Shown here piece after piece: positions 17,848-26,041 of a DNA stretch of 64,000 bases. Below the pieces are notes generated by a model. The model saw only the letters and a program-made list of their open reading frames with translations, was not told the origin of the DNA and made no database searches. Where the stretch lies: assembly GCF_900103005.1 (NCBI RefSeq), contig NZ_FMWL01000006.1, positions 116,923 through 180,922 of the forward strand, given 5' to 3'. Position 1 is the stretch's first letter; each line of letters begins with the position of its first letter. This DNA comes from Acidaminobacter hydrogenoformans DSM 2784 (GTDB lineage: Bacteria; Bacillota; Clostridia; Peptostreptococcales; Acidaminobacteraceae). The translations under genes were made by a program, and so were the position numbers.

Positions 17848-19092
17848 GTGAATTATAACTCTAAACGGTGGGGCATGCTAATCGTTGGCATCATCATTAA
17901 TATCTGCGCTGGCTTTGGCTATGCGTGGAGCGTTTTTCAAAACCCTTTAATGCAGCAGTTCGGCTGGAACGCCATTCAAACATCCTTGGCCTATACTTTG
18001 GTCATGGGCGTCTCCGCATTGCCCATGGCACTCGTCGGCATGGCACAAGCTTATGTATCACCCCGTGTCCTGATCTTCACAGGAGGACTTCTTTTAGGGG
18101 GGTCAGTATTTCTTACTGCATCAATCCAGTCTCTTACCCAGTTATATTTGATTTATGGCATTGGCATTGGACTTGGTGTTGGTATTGTATATTCAGGAAG
18201 CCTTTCCAATATGGTCAGGTTTTTCCCTGATAAACGCGGTCTGTGTTCTGGCGCCATGGCCGCCGGTATGGGAAGCGGCGCCGTTATTATTGCGCCGTTG
18301 GCAGCAGCGCTGATCTCAGAATATGGTGTCATGCCAACATTCAAGATCTTGGGCATAGCCTTTATCGCAATCATTTGCGGACTTTCATTGTTCATCGAAA
18401 CTGCTCCTCATAATTTCAATCCGAAGGGATGGACACCAAAGAGAACCACCTCTTCAATCTCGGGGATCGAAAAAAACTGGAAGGCAATGTTGAAAGATCC
18501 AATTTTCTATTTGATAGCAGGGATCTTTATGACGGGTGCAACCTCAGGTGTCATGATCCTCGGCCATGCCTCACCTATGTTTCAGGAAATAATGAAATTT
18601 ACATCGCAAAAAGCAGCTGCCATGGTCGGTGTCCTGGCACTGTGCAATACTCTCGGCAGAGTAATTTGGGGCTTTACTTCTGACAGGATTGGTCGACTGA
18701 AAACGATTTATTTTTTATATGTCATTACTGCCCTCTCATTGTTCGGATTGATATATTTTTCAGGTCAGTCTCTTTTTGTAGTGATGGTGATGTTGATAGG
18801 TACCTGCTATGGCGGCTTTATGTCAATGATCGCCTCTTTAACTGCTGACGCCTTTGGATCAAAAAATCTTCCTGTCAACTTTGGCATCATGTTCTTGGCT
18901 TATGGATTTGCAGCTTTTACTGGTCCGCGTATGGCTGCTGTTGTAAAAATCATGAATCAAGGTGACTATTCTCTCGCATTTATAATTGCGATCCTGATGT
19001 GCCTGGCAGGTATGCTCCTTAACTGGATCACCATGAAAAAGTTGTCCAAAGAGCAATCTGAACCGCAGGCTCTCGTACATTCAATGACATAA
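17848..19092 (+). CDS. OFA family MFS transporter (oxalate/formate antiporter type)
   Basis: 414 residues from a GTG with AGGAGG upstream. Twelve hydrophobic segments. The N-terminus MLIVGIIINICAGFGYAWSV and the motif FFPDKRGLCSGAMAAGMGSG are typical of the oxalate/formate antiporter family, and a second MFS signature GRVIWGFTSDRIGRLK lies in the second half. OFA carriers exchange small carboxylates (oxalate, formate, lactate, pyruvate); the substrate here cannot be read from sequence. A sigma-54 promoter about 190 nt upstream suggests induction by a specific metabolite through an enhancer-binding protein. Confidence 0.93.
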   Translation: MNYNSKRWGMLIVGIIINICAGFGYAWSVFQNPLMQQFGWNAIQTSLAYTLVMGVSALPMALVGMAQAYVSPRVLIFTGGLLLGGSVFLTASIQSLTQLYLIYGIGIGLGVGIVYSGSLSNMVRFFPDKRGLCSGAMAAGMGSGAVIIAPLAAALISEYGVMPTFKILGIAFIAIICGLSLFIETAPHNFNPKGWTPKRTTSSISGIEKNWKAMLKDPIFYLIAGIFMTGATSGVMILGHASPMFQEIMKFTSQKAAAMVGVLALCNTLGRVIWGFTSDRIGRLKTIYFLYVITALSLFGLIYFSGQSLFVVMVMLIGTCYGGFMSMIASLTADAFGSKNLPVNFGIMFLAYGFAAFTGPRMAAVVKIMNQGDYSLAFIIAILMCLAGMLLNWITMKKLSKEQSEPQALVHSMT

Positions 19093-19114
19093 TGACTGGG
19101 CTTTCCCAGACTGC

Positions 19115-19175
19115 AAAAAACGACTGCCGATGGTTTTCAGTGATCAACACCATCGGCAGTCGTTTTCAATTTTTT
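19115..19175. terminator. bidirectional terminator between the OFA transporter and btuD, GCCGATGGTT family
   Basis: Perfect 16-bp stem AACGACTGCCGATGGT (19119-19134) / ACCATCGGCAGTCGTT (19149-19164). A T-run follows on the plus strand (to 19177) and an A-run precedes (T-run for minus transcripts), so it can serve both convergent genes. Confidence 0.92.
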
Positions 19176-19961
19176 TTACCTCGGAATCACATGGGGATTC
19201 CCGGACACCGGATTGACAATCAGTGTCACATCCACTTCGTAAACCGCCTTGATATATTCCTCTTTGATAACGCTGGAAGGCGGCCCTTCCCTGTAAATGC
19301 GGCCGTCCTTCATCATAAAGACGTAGTCGCTGAACTCAATTGCCAGGTTGAGGTCGTGAAGGATGGCCACCACGGTGATGCCACGCTCCTTGGTCAGCTT
19401 CCGGGTAAGGCGCATGAGCTCGAGCTGATGATGCAGGTCAAGGTGAGCTATGGGCTCATCGAGAACGAGGATCTCCGGCTCCTGGGCAATGGCCCTGGCA
19501 ATGATCACCCGCTGGCGCTCGCCGCCACTGAGGCTGTTGATGGGAAAGTCCCGCATTTCCCAAACGCCGGTGGCCTTCATAGCCTCTTCAACGATTTTGT
19601 GATCCAGGTCAGATTCAGGCTGAAAACGCCTCAGGTGCGGATAGCGGCCCATCATGACCACTTCATGGGCGCAGAAGTCGAACTCCGTCCCTGTGACCTG
19701 AGGTACCGAGGCCATGACCTTGCTGAGCTCCTTATGGGAATAGGACGTGAGATCCCGGCCATTGACCGTCACCAGTCCTTTGCCTGCATGGACGATCCGG
19801 GTCAGGTTCTTGACAAACGTTGACTTACCAGAGCCGTTCGGACCCACTATAGTCGTGAACGAGCCCTTGCGGATGCGCATATCCACACCGTTCAGTACTG
19901 GCGTTTTGGAGTAAGCGAAATGCAGGCCTTCTACGAGAATAGGAAATTCCATGTTGTTCAT
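19176..19961 (-). CDS. btuD: cobalamin ABC transporter ATP-binding protein
   Basis: 261 residues. Walker A GPNGSGKST, signature LSGGERQRV, Walker B EILVLDEP and the H-loop ILHDLN are all intact. It belongs to the FecE/BtuD branch of metal-chelate importers. The B12 assignment comes from the cobalamin riboswitch ahead of the operon. It is the last gene of btuF-btuC-btuD, 7 nt after btuC, and converges on the OFA gene across a shared terminator. The start could be the first ATG or the ATG three codons later. Confidence 0.93.
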   Translation of the reverse strand: MNNMEFPILVEGLHFAYSKTPVLNGVDMRIRKGSFTTIVGPNGSGKSTFVKNLTRIVHAGKGLVTVNGRDLTSYSHKELSKVMASVPQVTGTEFDFCAHEVVMMGRYPHLRRFQPESDLDHKIVEEAMKATGVWEMRDFPINSLSGGERQRVIIARAIAQEPEILVLDEPIAHLDLHHQLELMRLTRKLTKERGITVVAILHDLNLAIEFSDYVFMMKDGRIYREGPPSSVIKEEYIKAVYEVDVTLIVNPVSGNPHVIPR

Positions 19962-19968
19962 TTCACAT

Positions 19969-21030
19969 TCACCTCACACTTGACCGCGTTTTATTGCGGT
20001 ACAGCAGATACAGGAAATACGGCGCGCCAAAGACCGACGTGATGATGCCAATTGGCAGCTCCCCCGGCATGACAACGGTTCTGGCCAGAGTGTCTGAAAT
20101 CACTAAAAACACAGCGCCTCCCAGGATTGAAAATGGCAGGAGCGTTCTGTGATCAGGCCCTGAAATGATTCGGACCACATGGGGTATGACAAGACCTACG
20201 AAACCAATGATGCCACTGACTGAAACCGCAGCTGCGGTCACGACAGAAGCCACCACCAATATGTTCTTTTTTACCTTTTCCGTATCTACGCCAACGCCCT
20301 TTGCGCTCTCCTCGCCAATGGCGAGGGCATTGAGATCCCTGGCGTAGGTCAGCAGATATCCCGTTCCGAAAGCAATCGGCACAAAGGCCACAAGGATCTG
20401 GAGCCAGTCTGCTGTCGAAAAGCTTCCCATGGTCCAGAAAATAATATGTTCCATCTCGTCACGGTTGAGTGACATGATGAGCGAAATCATGGAGGAGAGC
20501 AGATAGTTAACGGCGATTCCCGCTAAGAGCAGTGTCACCACCGGTGTCCTGTTGCCCACTCTGCCAACGTTGTACACAACGTAAGCCGCCAGGAGCGCGC
20601 CTGCGAAGGCACCCACTGAAACAGAGCTTAGTCCCGCAACGCCAACATTGAAACCTGTCACTATAATCAGAGTCGCACCTAAAGCTGCGCCGGAAGAGAT
20701 CCCAAGGACAAAGGGGTCTGCCATGGGATTCTTGAAGATGCCTTGATAGGCGACCCCGGATACCGACAGGGCACTGCCAACCAAAGCGGCGAGAAAGATG
20801 CGCGGCAGGCGGATTTTCAATAGAATCGCCTCATGGGTCGGTTTTATTCCCTCCATAGGGATCATGCCGTTTATGAGCGGAATTCTGGAGAGCAGAATTC
20901 GGGCACTATCCCCAAAGGAAATATCTGCAGAGCCAATGGCGCTCGCGGCGACAACGGCGAGCACGAGTCCTGCAGCAAGCGCCACAAGGCCTTGAATCAG
21001 CTTTTTGTTTCGCTTTTTCACACGCGCCAC
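19969..21030 (-). CDS. btuC: cobalamin ABC transporter permease (FecCD family)
   Basis: 353 residues with about ten membrane helices, typical of BtuC/FecCD permeases. Conserved family segments are visible: LPRIFLAALVGSALSVSGVAYQ near residue 75, NPMADPFVLGISSGAALGA and the C-terminal GFVGLVIPHVVRIISGPDHR loop that contacts the ATPase. It lies between btuF (42 nt) and btuD (7 nt). Substrate specificity is inferred from the operon's cobalamin riboswitch. Confidence 0.94.
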   Translation of the reverse strand: MARVKKRNKKLIQGLVALAAGLVLAVVAASAIGSADISFGDSARILLSRIPLINGMIPMEGIKPTHEAILLKIRLPRIFLAALVGSALSVSGVAYQGIFKNPMADPFVLGISSGAALGATLIIVTGFNVGVAGLSSVSVGAFAGALLAAYVVYNVGRVGNRTPVVTLLLAGIAVNYLLSSMISLIMSLNRDEMEHIIFWTMGSFSTADWLQILVAFVPIAFGTGYLLTYARDLNALAIGEESAKGVGVDTEKVKKNILVVASVVTAAAVSVSGIIGFVGLVIPHVVRIISGPDHRTLLPFSILGGAVFLVISDTLARTVVMPGELPIGIITSVFGAPYFLYLLYRNKTRSSVR

Positions 21031-21072
21031 ACATCCTTTTCTATGCCGAAAAACTTTCTATCCGGCTCAGGA

Positions 21073-22038
21073 TCAGAACAGCTCCGGATGCATGATTTTC
21101 GCGAGCTCAAGCAGTCCCTCAGCAAGTCTTGGTCCCTGAAGATCAATGAGATTGTTGTCAATTTCCACCAAGCGGCCTTCTTTGACAGCCGTCAACTCTT
21201 TGTAGCCATTTGTGCTTTCTATGCCAGCTTTGTCATCATTGTAAAGCGAGCAGATGACGTATTCCGGGTCTTTTTCCACAAGCTTCTCAATGCTGTATTT
21301 CCAGCCTTCCATATCATTGGCAACATTAGCGCCGCCAGCCATGGTGAGCATCTGGTCAATAAACGTGCCTGCGCCAGCTGTATAATCTCCGCTCTCTCCG
21401 TAGCCTACGACATAATAGACCGTCTTAGACTCAACACCGGCAACTTTTTCTTCTACTTCAGCAATCGTTGCTTTCATGTCTTCCACAATGGCATTGGCCT
21501 GGTCTTGTCGGTTCAAGACGTTTCCAGTTTGAGCGATGGCATTATACACGCCTTCAAAAGTGTCATGGGAAGAAAGGTCGAGGACCTTGTAGCCCAAAGA
21601 TTCAAGCTTAATACGGACATCATCCGTGAACATGTTGGAGACCAGAATGAGGTCTGGCTCGAGAGACGCGATCGTTTCAATATTGGGCTCTGTGATGGCG
21701 CCAACCGAAACGACATCTGCCACCTCTGCCGGGTATTTGCAGTAATCTGTACGTCCAACCAGTTTTTCGCCAGCGCCTATAGCATAGACAATTTCAGTCG
21801 CCGCTGGGGAAAGGGAAATGACCTTTTCTGGCTCTTGTTCCAAAGTCACGGTTTTGCCTGAAGCATCCGTTACTTCGAGGGGATAAATAGTTGCGGTCTC
21901 GTCAGCAGGTGCTTCTGCAGGCGTCTCTGTTTCTGGCGTTTCAGCTGCTGGTGCCTCAGTTCCTGGAGACTGGCAGGCCGCCAGCGTTAAAACCAACATC
22001 AGCATAACGAGCAGTGACATAAACTTCTTTTTGAACAT
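21073..22038 (-). CDS. btuF: cobalamin-binding lipoprotein of ABC transporter
   Basis: 321 residues. Lipoprotein signal with lipobox LAAC (Cys22), followed by a Pro/Glu/Thr-rich linker (about 23-50) and a periplasmic-binding fold of the helical-backbone class (VISLSPAATEIVYAIGAGEKLVGRTDYCKYP, then EPNIETIASLEPDLILV). This class binds cobalamin and other metal chelates. The cobalamin riboswitch immediately upstream makes a corrinoid the likely ligand. It is the first gene of btuFCD; GGGAGG precedes the ATG. Confidence 0.93.
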   Translation of the reverse strand: MFKKKFMSLLVMLMLVLTLAACQSPGTEAPAAETPETETPAEAPADETATIYPLEVTDASGKTVTLEQEPEKVISLSPAATEIVYAIGAGEKLVGRTDYCKYPAEVADVVSVGAITEPNIETIASLEPDLILVSNMFTDDVRIKLESLGYKVLDLSSHDTFEGVYNAIAQTGNVLNRQDQANAIVEDMKATIAEVEEKVAGVESKTVYYVVGYGESGDYTAGAGTFIDQMLTMAGGANVANDMEGWKYSIEKLVEKDPEYVICSLYNDDKAGIESTNGYKELTAVKEGRLVEIDNNLIDLQGPRLAEGLLELAKIMHPELF

Positions 22039-22099
22039 TAAAAAAATCCTCCCTTTGTTTTAGGTGAGGACCGTTACGGATAAGGCAAAACCCCATTTA

Positions 22100-22275
22100 C
22101 TGGAAAAAGAGGGTTCGCCTATGTAGCCGGTCAACCTCATCCTCGTGAGTTGATGTACCAGAAATCCTGGGCTGGTTCCTGACTCGCGCTGGCATGACGC
22201 CATGCGCTCACAGTAGCGGGACTGTGCCGGCTTTTCACCGGCTTCCCAATTAAGTCCGAAGACACCACGGATTTA
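22100..22275 (-). ncRNA. cobalamin (AdoCbl-type) riboswitch
   Basis: Read on the minus strand it contains the B12 box region (GCCGGTGAAAAGCCGGC, then ACAGTCCCGCTACTGTGA) at 22207-22243, the GAGTCAGGAACC segment, and flanking stems. Downstream, a hairpin (about 22085-22125, GGCGAACCC / GGGGTTTTGCC) without a T-run is the probable expression platform. It precedes btuF, so corrinoid limitation should induce the transporter. Confidence 0.93.
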
Positions 22276-22456
22276 TGTTAATATCAGCCTCATCATACAC
22301 GATTGTAAAAAATAATGCAACCCTGCTTGCAGAAGTTGCTCCATTATTGACCATCGGCAAGGACTTAATCCTGCCTCTGGATGATTATTTCTGTTGTCCC
22401 CATGCTCCAGATGCTTTTACACATTCCATCCCCAAGAAAACCGTGTTTTTGCACAC

Positions 22457-22581
22457 TTCATCCACAGTTTCTGTGGATAACCTCGTTTCATGCCCTATAA
22501 TCGACATTATTCGATACGAACACAGATTCGGTTATACACATAGTCCACACGTTATCCACCGTTTAACACAGATTTTACACA
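22457..22581. repeat. DnaA-box cluster
   Basis: One perfect box TTATCCACA on the minus strand (22472-22480) and several near-matches on the plus strand: TTATACACA (22532-22540), TTATCCACC (22552-22560), TAGTCCACA, TTTAACACA and TTTTACACA (22573-22581). The arrangement TTCGGTTATACACA ... GTTATCCAC recurs at 38.4 kb with the same 20-nt spacing. Confidence 0.65.
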
Positions 22582-22654
22582 AAGGATTCACAGCTTATGC
22601 CCAAGGGTATACAATAGAATGAACGTAAATCATCACCGACTGGAGGTATGAAGG

Positions 22655-22900
22655 ATGCTTATTAAGATTTACGGACACGGCTGCGACAAGTGTGAAAAGA
22701 TGTACACGCTGGTCCTTGAAATTTTAGCTGAAAAAGGTATGGAGGCTGAGGTCGAAAAGGTCGAGTCGCTTATGGACATCTATAAAGCAGGCGTTATGAC
22801 GACCCCTGCCATGAGCATTGACGGCACCATGGTTTATGCGGCAAACGCAGTACCGGGACGCAGCAGCCTCGAAGCGCTTTTATTGAAAAACAAGGGGTAA
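22655..22900 (+). CDS. thioredoxin-fold small redox protein (CxxC)
   Basis: 81 residues. The N-terminal beta strand MLIKIYG is followed by the redox motif CDKC (Cys10, Cys13) and a cis-Pro region TTPAMSIDG, the minimal thioredoxin/redox-active-disulfide fold. GGAGG precedes the ATG. The next gene, 30 nt downstream, is a paralogue in which the active site is Cys-TGA. The two form a bicistron ended by a terminator. The physiological partner is unknown; a cytosolic thiol-transfer role is likely. Confidence 0.85.
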   Translation: MLIKIYGHGCDKCEKMYTLVLEILAEKGMEAEVEKVESLMDIYKAGVMTTPAMSIDGTMVYAANAVPGRSSLEALLLKNKG

Positions 22901-22930
22901 ACACCATTGACTTTGAAGGGAGTGGGAACT

Positions 22931-23191
22931 GTGAAGCTGATTATTTATGACCAGGTTTGCTGAGGGTATTCTAAAATAGCGCCCATCGTGAATGAGGCCA
23001 TACAACAAATGAAGGTTTCTCTGGAAGTTGAAATTATTGGTGATATCCGGCTGATTCGGGAGGCGGGGGTTGAAATGATGCCCGCCATGGCTATGGAAGG
23101 AAAAATCCTCCATCAGGGCAGAACCCCAAACGTCCAGGAGGCCATTGCCATATTGGAAAAAGCGCTTGCGGAAGCGGCATCCGGAACATAA
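22931..23191 (+). CDS. thioredoxin-fold selenoprotein candidate with vicinal Cys-Sec (in-frame TGA)
   Basis: 86 residues if the TGA at 22961-22963 is read as selenocysteine (Sec11). A GTG start with AAGGGAG 8 nt upstream gives VKLIIYDQVCUGYSKIAPIV. The beta strand and Cys10 align with the CxxC paralogue just upstream, and the cis-Pro region (EMMPAMAMEG) lies downstream of the TGA in the same frame, so both sides are under coding constraint. Directly after the TGA, 22964-22984 can fold as GGG-TATT-loop-AATA-bulge-CCC, a SECIS-like hairpin. The motif is Cys-Sec-Gly-Tyr rather than CxxU or UxxC. The alternative is a point-nonsense pseudogene (TGG to TGA). A HesB-type Sec gene elsewhere in the window shows that Sec use is likely. 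Confidence 0.72.
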
Positions 23192-23204
23192 TAAGGGAAT
23201 ATGA

Positions 23205-23266
23205 CAAAAAAAGGCTGCCCCAGCGCACGGCCTGTCGGCCACTGCTGCTGATGACAGCCTTTTTAA
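23205..23266. terminator. bidirectional terminator
   Basis: AAAAAAAGGCTG ... CAGCCTTTTT flanks an inner GGCC-containing hairpin. It can end both the redox bicistron (+) and the convergent Lrp gene (-). Confidence 0.8.
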
Positions 23267-23326
23267 TGATTTGACTTTCATCTGTTGTTCCTAATTTACA
23301 GAAGCTTAGCACTCAGGGCGCTGGGG

Positions 23327-23764
23327 CTACTCAATTCTGAGCTTTGAGGTCTCTTTTAAAGTTGACAGAGCCACATAAGTGTAGGTGTTGCGGGCGAAAT
23401 CATTAATTTGTTCAATGACGTTTTCCAGCTCCGTTGTGGTGGAGGTCCTGACTTTGACCAGAAAAGTCGTATTTCCCGTGACTTTGTGACATTCCAGGAC
23501 TTCCGGCATGGCAATCAGTCTTTCACCCATTTCCGTAATACTGACATCTCCCATTGGAACACTTATGAAGGACAATAGGCCGGCGTCGACCTCATCTGCA
23601 TTTAAAATGGCCGTATAGCCCTTAATGACCCCTTCCTGCTCGAGCTTCTTCACGCGCTCCTTGGTGGCCGTTGTGGACAGGCCTATGGTTCGCCCCAGCT
23701 CAGATATAGAAAGCTTGGCGTCATCCTGCAGGATCCTTAGGATCTCCTTATCTGTTGCGTCCAT
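23327..23764 (-). CDS. Lrp/AsnC family transcriptional regulator
   Basis: 145 residues. The N-terminal HTH (ILRILQDDAKLSISELGRTIGLSTTATKERVKKLEQEGVI, quoted in part: SELGRTIGLSTTATKERV) is followed by the RAM ligand-binding domain (GLLSFISVPMG, MPEVLECHKVTGNTTFLVKV). Standard Lrp length. Such proteins sense amino acids and control their metabolism or transport. It stands alone with GGAGG before the ATG; the target genes cannot be told from the window. Confidence 0.94.
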   Translation of the reverse strand: MDATDKEILRILQDDAKLSISELGRTIGLSTTATKERVKKLEQEGVIKGYTAILNADEVDAGLLSFISVPMGDVSITEMGERLIAMPEVLECHKVTGNTTFLVKVRTSTTTELENVIEQINDFARNTYTYVALSTLKETSKLRIE

Positions 23765-23985
23765 GATTTTTTCCTCCTTGCGAGTGTGGGGTAAATCGCC
23801 GGTAATGGCTGCCGTCCTGAGCGATAAATCGCTTAAGCTTCAGTCGCCAATGACCTGCGAGCCTCGTTGAAACGATTATAGCCTTTTTTTCGCATTTGTG
23901 CAATAATAGTCAATAAAGCCGTAAAATTAACTGAAAATCTATTAAAGAGATTTAAAATTAACGTGAAAGATAGGAGGCTTCCGTT

Positions 23986-24546
23986 TTGAAGCTTGTAACG
24001 ATCCATACAGACGGCGGCTGTGCCGGCAATCAATCTGAACAAAATTTTGGGGGTTGGGGCGCCCTTCTTGAATACAATGATAATGTCAAAACCCTGCATG
24101 GCGGAGAGATCAACACCACCAACAACCGCATGGAAATGACAGCAGTCCTCGAAGCCCTCCGTGCACTCAAGTCCAGGGACCTGCAGCTCGAAATCTATTC
24201 GGACAGTGCTTATCTGGTCAATTGCTTCCGTGAGCGTTGGTACGACAAATGGCGCCTCAACGGCTGGATGAATGCCTCCAGGCAGCCTGTCGAAAACCGC
24301 GACCTGTGGGAAGCGCTGCTGCCCCTGGTCGAAAGCTTTGCCAAAGTGGAATTTTTTAAAATCAAAGGCCACCTCAGCCTGAATAAGCCCGCGGAAATCA
24401 GAAAATGGAAAGAAAAGATAGAACGTTACAACGGGCGCACTTACACCGACTCGGCTTTCCGTCATCTGCTCGAGATGAATGCCAAGGTGGATGCCCTTGC
24501 AAACCAAGGGATTGATGAGGTACGGACCCAAACGGAGCAAGCTTAG
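23986..24546 (+). CDS. rnhA: ribonuclease HI
   Basis: 186 residues from a TTG with GGAGG upstream. The four acidic catalytic residues are present: HTDGGCAGN (Asp9), NNRMEMTAVLEAL (Glu), YSDSAYLVN (Asp) and VDALANQ (Asp). The central KWRLNGWM segment matches the basic handle of bacterial RNase HI. The protein is about 30 residues longer than E. coli RNase HI because of an insert (KPAEIRKWKEKIERYNGRTYTDSA) before the last motif. It degrades RNA in RNA:DNA hybrids. Confidence 0.95.
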   Translation: MKLVTIHTDGGCAGNQSEQNFGGWGALLEYNDNVKTLHGGEINTTNNRMEMTAVLEALRALKSRDLQLEIYSDSAYLVNCFRERWYDKWRLNGWMNASRQPVENRDLWEALLPLVESFAKVEFFKIKGHLSLNKPAEIRKWKEKIERYNGRTYTDSAFRHLLEMNAKVDALANQGIDEVRTQTEQA

Positions 24547-24631
24547 GTTTTGGTTGGCCTCCTGAGGTTTGTTGATTTTGTGCAGCGTGACAAAAGGGTT
24601 GCTTACTAACTGAAAAAGCTATGACAGAAAG

Positions 24632-24673
24632 AAAAGCGAGGATGGTGTTATTATACACCGCCTCGCTTTTTAT
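24632..24673. terminator. bidirectional terminator between rnhA and the HD gene
   Basis: AAAAGCGAGG (24632-24641) / CCTCGCTTTT (24661-24670) with an inner GGTGT/ACACC stem. A/T runs on both sides. Confidence 0.85.
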
Positions 24674-24696
24674 AATGTGCCGTAAGCGTCTCAACC

Positions 24697-25263
24697 TTAC
24701 AGCAAGCTCAGGCCTTCAGCCTTTAACTCCTCTTCGCGTTCTTTTAGGGCATCCACGACGTTTTGGATATGCTCTGTCAGATCTATGCCAATATCCTCCG
24801 CGCCTTTCGCGATCTCATCCCTGTTGACAGCCCTGGCAAAAGCCTTATCCTTGAGTTTTTTTCGGACCGACTTCGCTTCAAGCCCTTCAAAGCCACCGGG
24901 CCTTACCAGCGCTACTGCCACGACAAAGCTTGCCAGCTCATCACAAGCATACAGCATTTTAGCCATTAAAGTCTCCCTTGGCGTCTCGGTGTAATCCGCA
25001 TGGCCTTTGACAGCGAGCACAAACTCATCCGGAAAATTCCTGTGCTCAAGCAGATCTACGGCGACATAGGGATGCCTGTCCGGATACTTTTCATAATCCA
25101 GATCGTGCAATAACCCAAGGGCTGACCACACCTCAAGGTTTTCTCCAAGGCGTTTGGCATACCCTCTTAAAGCGGCTTCAACAGCGAGGGCGTGCTTACG
25201 CAGACTATCCGTCTCAGTAAATTCCTGCAGCAGCAACCATGCCTGATCTCTGGTGACCATCAT
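24697..25263 (-). CDS. HD domain (HDIG type) hydrolase
   Basis: 188 residues. The metal-binding HD pair is LLHDLDYEKYPDRH, followed by GHADYTETPRETLMAKMLYACDELASF. This resembles the stand-alone HDIG proteins common in Clostridia, which are probable phosphohydrolases of unknown substrate. AGGAGG lies 9 nt before the first ATG; an in-frame GTG two codons upstream is too close to it. It lies downstream of rubrerythrin but beyond that gene's terminator, so it is probably a separate transcript. Confidence 0.86.
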   Translation of the reverse strand: MMVTRDQAWLLLQEFTETDSLRKHALAVEAALRGYAKRLGENLEVWSALGLLHDLDYEKYPDRHPYVAVDLLEHRNFPDEFVLAVKGHADYTETPRETLMAKMLYACDELASFVVAVALVRPGGFEGLEAKSVRKKLKDKAFARAVNRDEIAKGAEDIGIDLTEHIQNVVDALKEREEELKAEGLSLL

Positions 25264-25326
25264 TTGCACCTACCTCCTCATCACATTCAACGTTTTGCCA
25301 CTATTATAGCACAATCACGGAAATGG

Positions 25327-25350
25327 AAAAACGGCGCTTTCGCGCCGCTT
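25327..25350 (-). terminator. terminator after rubrerythrin
   Basis: Minus strand GCGGCGC-GAAA-GCGCCG followed by TTTTT. It ends the oxidative-stress operon about 15 nt beyond the rubrerythrin stop. Confidence 0.85.
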
Positions 25351-25364
25351 TTGATTTGACAATC

Positions 25365-25943
25365 TTAGTAGTTTGTTTCTTTAACTTCAAAGTAGCCTTG
25401 AGGCTTCTTGCAAGTCGGGCATAAACCTGGCGCTCTTTCGCCTTCGTGGACGTAGCCGCACTCACGGCATTTCCAGCGCGTTTTTTCCTTCTTGGCAAAG
25501 ACTTCCTCATTCGCGCAGTTTTCCGCAAGCTTGAGGTAACGCATTTCGTGCTCATACTCCACCTTGGAAATCATGCGATAAGCAGTGGCAACGTCCTTGA
25601 AGCCCTCTTCCTCAGCGATTTTGGCAAACATAGGATAGAGGACGGTGTGCTCTTCGTTTTCACCATGGGCGGAAGCAAGGAGGTTCTCATACGTAGAACC
25701 GACCGTACCCGCAGGATAAGCCGCCGTAATCTCAAGAGCTTCTCCCGCAGTGAGGAAGCTGAAGAAAATTTCAGCGTGTACACGCTCGTTGTCAGCAGTT
25801 TCATTAAAGAGACCTGCAATTTGCTCATAGCCTTCTTCGATGGCCTTTTTGGCGAACATATGATAGCGGTTTCTCGCCTGTGATTCACCCGCAAAAGCTT
25901 TTAAAAGATTCTTTTCGGTTTGTGTGCCTTTAATCCCGGACAT
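25365..25943 (-). CDS. rbr: rubrerythrin
   Basis: 192 residues from the ATG with AGGAGGG upstream. A ferritin-like di-iron four-helix domain (EKNLLKAFAGESQARNRY, NERVHAEIFF, YEHEMRY with EExxH-type ligands) is followed by a C-terminal rubredoxin-like FeS4 domain (CRECGYVHEG ... CPTCKKPQGYF). It reduces hydrogen peroxide using electrons from rubredoxin. It is the last gene of the PerR operon and follows ferritin, desulfoferrodoxin and two rubredoxins, its likely electron donors. Confidence 0.96.
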   Translation of the reverse strand: MSGIKGTQTEKNLLKAFAGESQARNRYHMFAKKAIEEGYEQIAGLFNETADNERVHAEIFFSFLTAGEALEITAAYPAGTVGSTYENLLASAHGENEEHTVLYPMFAKIAEEEGFKDVATAYRMISKVEYEHEMRYLKLAENCANEEVFAKKEKTRWKCRECGYVHEGERAPGLCPTCKKPQGYFEVKETNY

Positions 25944-26041
25944 TGTTTCCCTCCTGATTATGTAAGTTATGCCGGCCGAACAATACTGTCCGGCCGGCTG
26001 TCGCATTCATTTTATCTGATGGATAGGCTTAACCGACCAAC

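Noticed and set aside
20833..21861. 342-codon ORF on the plus strand across btuC/btuF
   Set aside because: Antisense to two genes with complete family motifs.
22275..22622. 115-codon ORF over the DnaA-box region
   Set aside because: No ribosome binding site, and its sequence is explained by the riboswitch edge and DnaA boxes.
22961..22963. TGA read as a frameshift or pseudogene in the second redox gene
   Set aside because: The frame is the same on both sides and the thioredoxin motif spans the TGA, so a frameshift is excluded. A point nonsense mutation is not excluded, but Sec is preferred.
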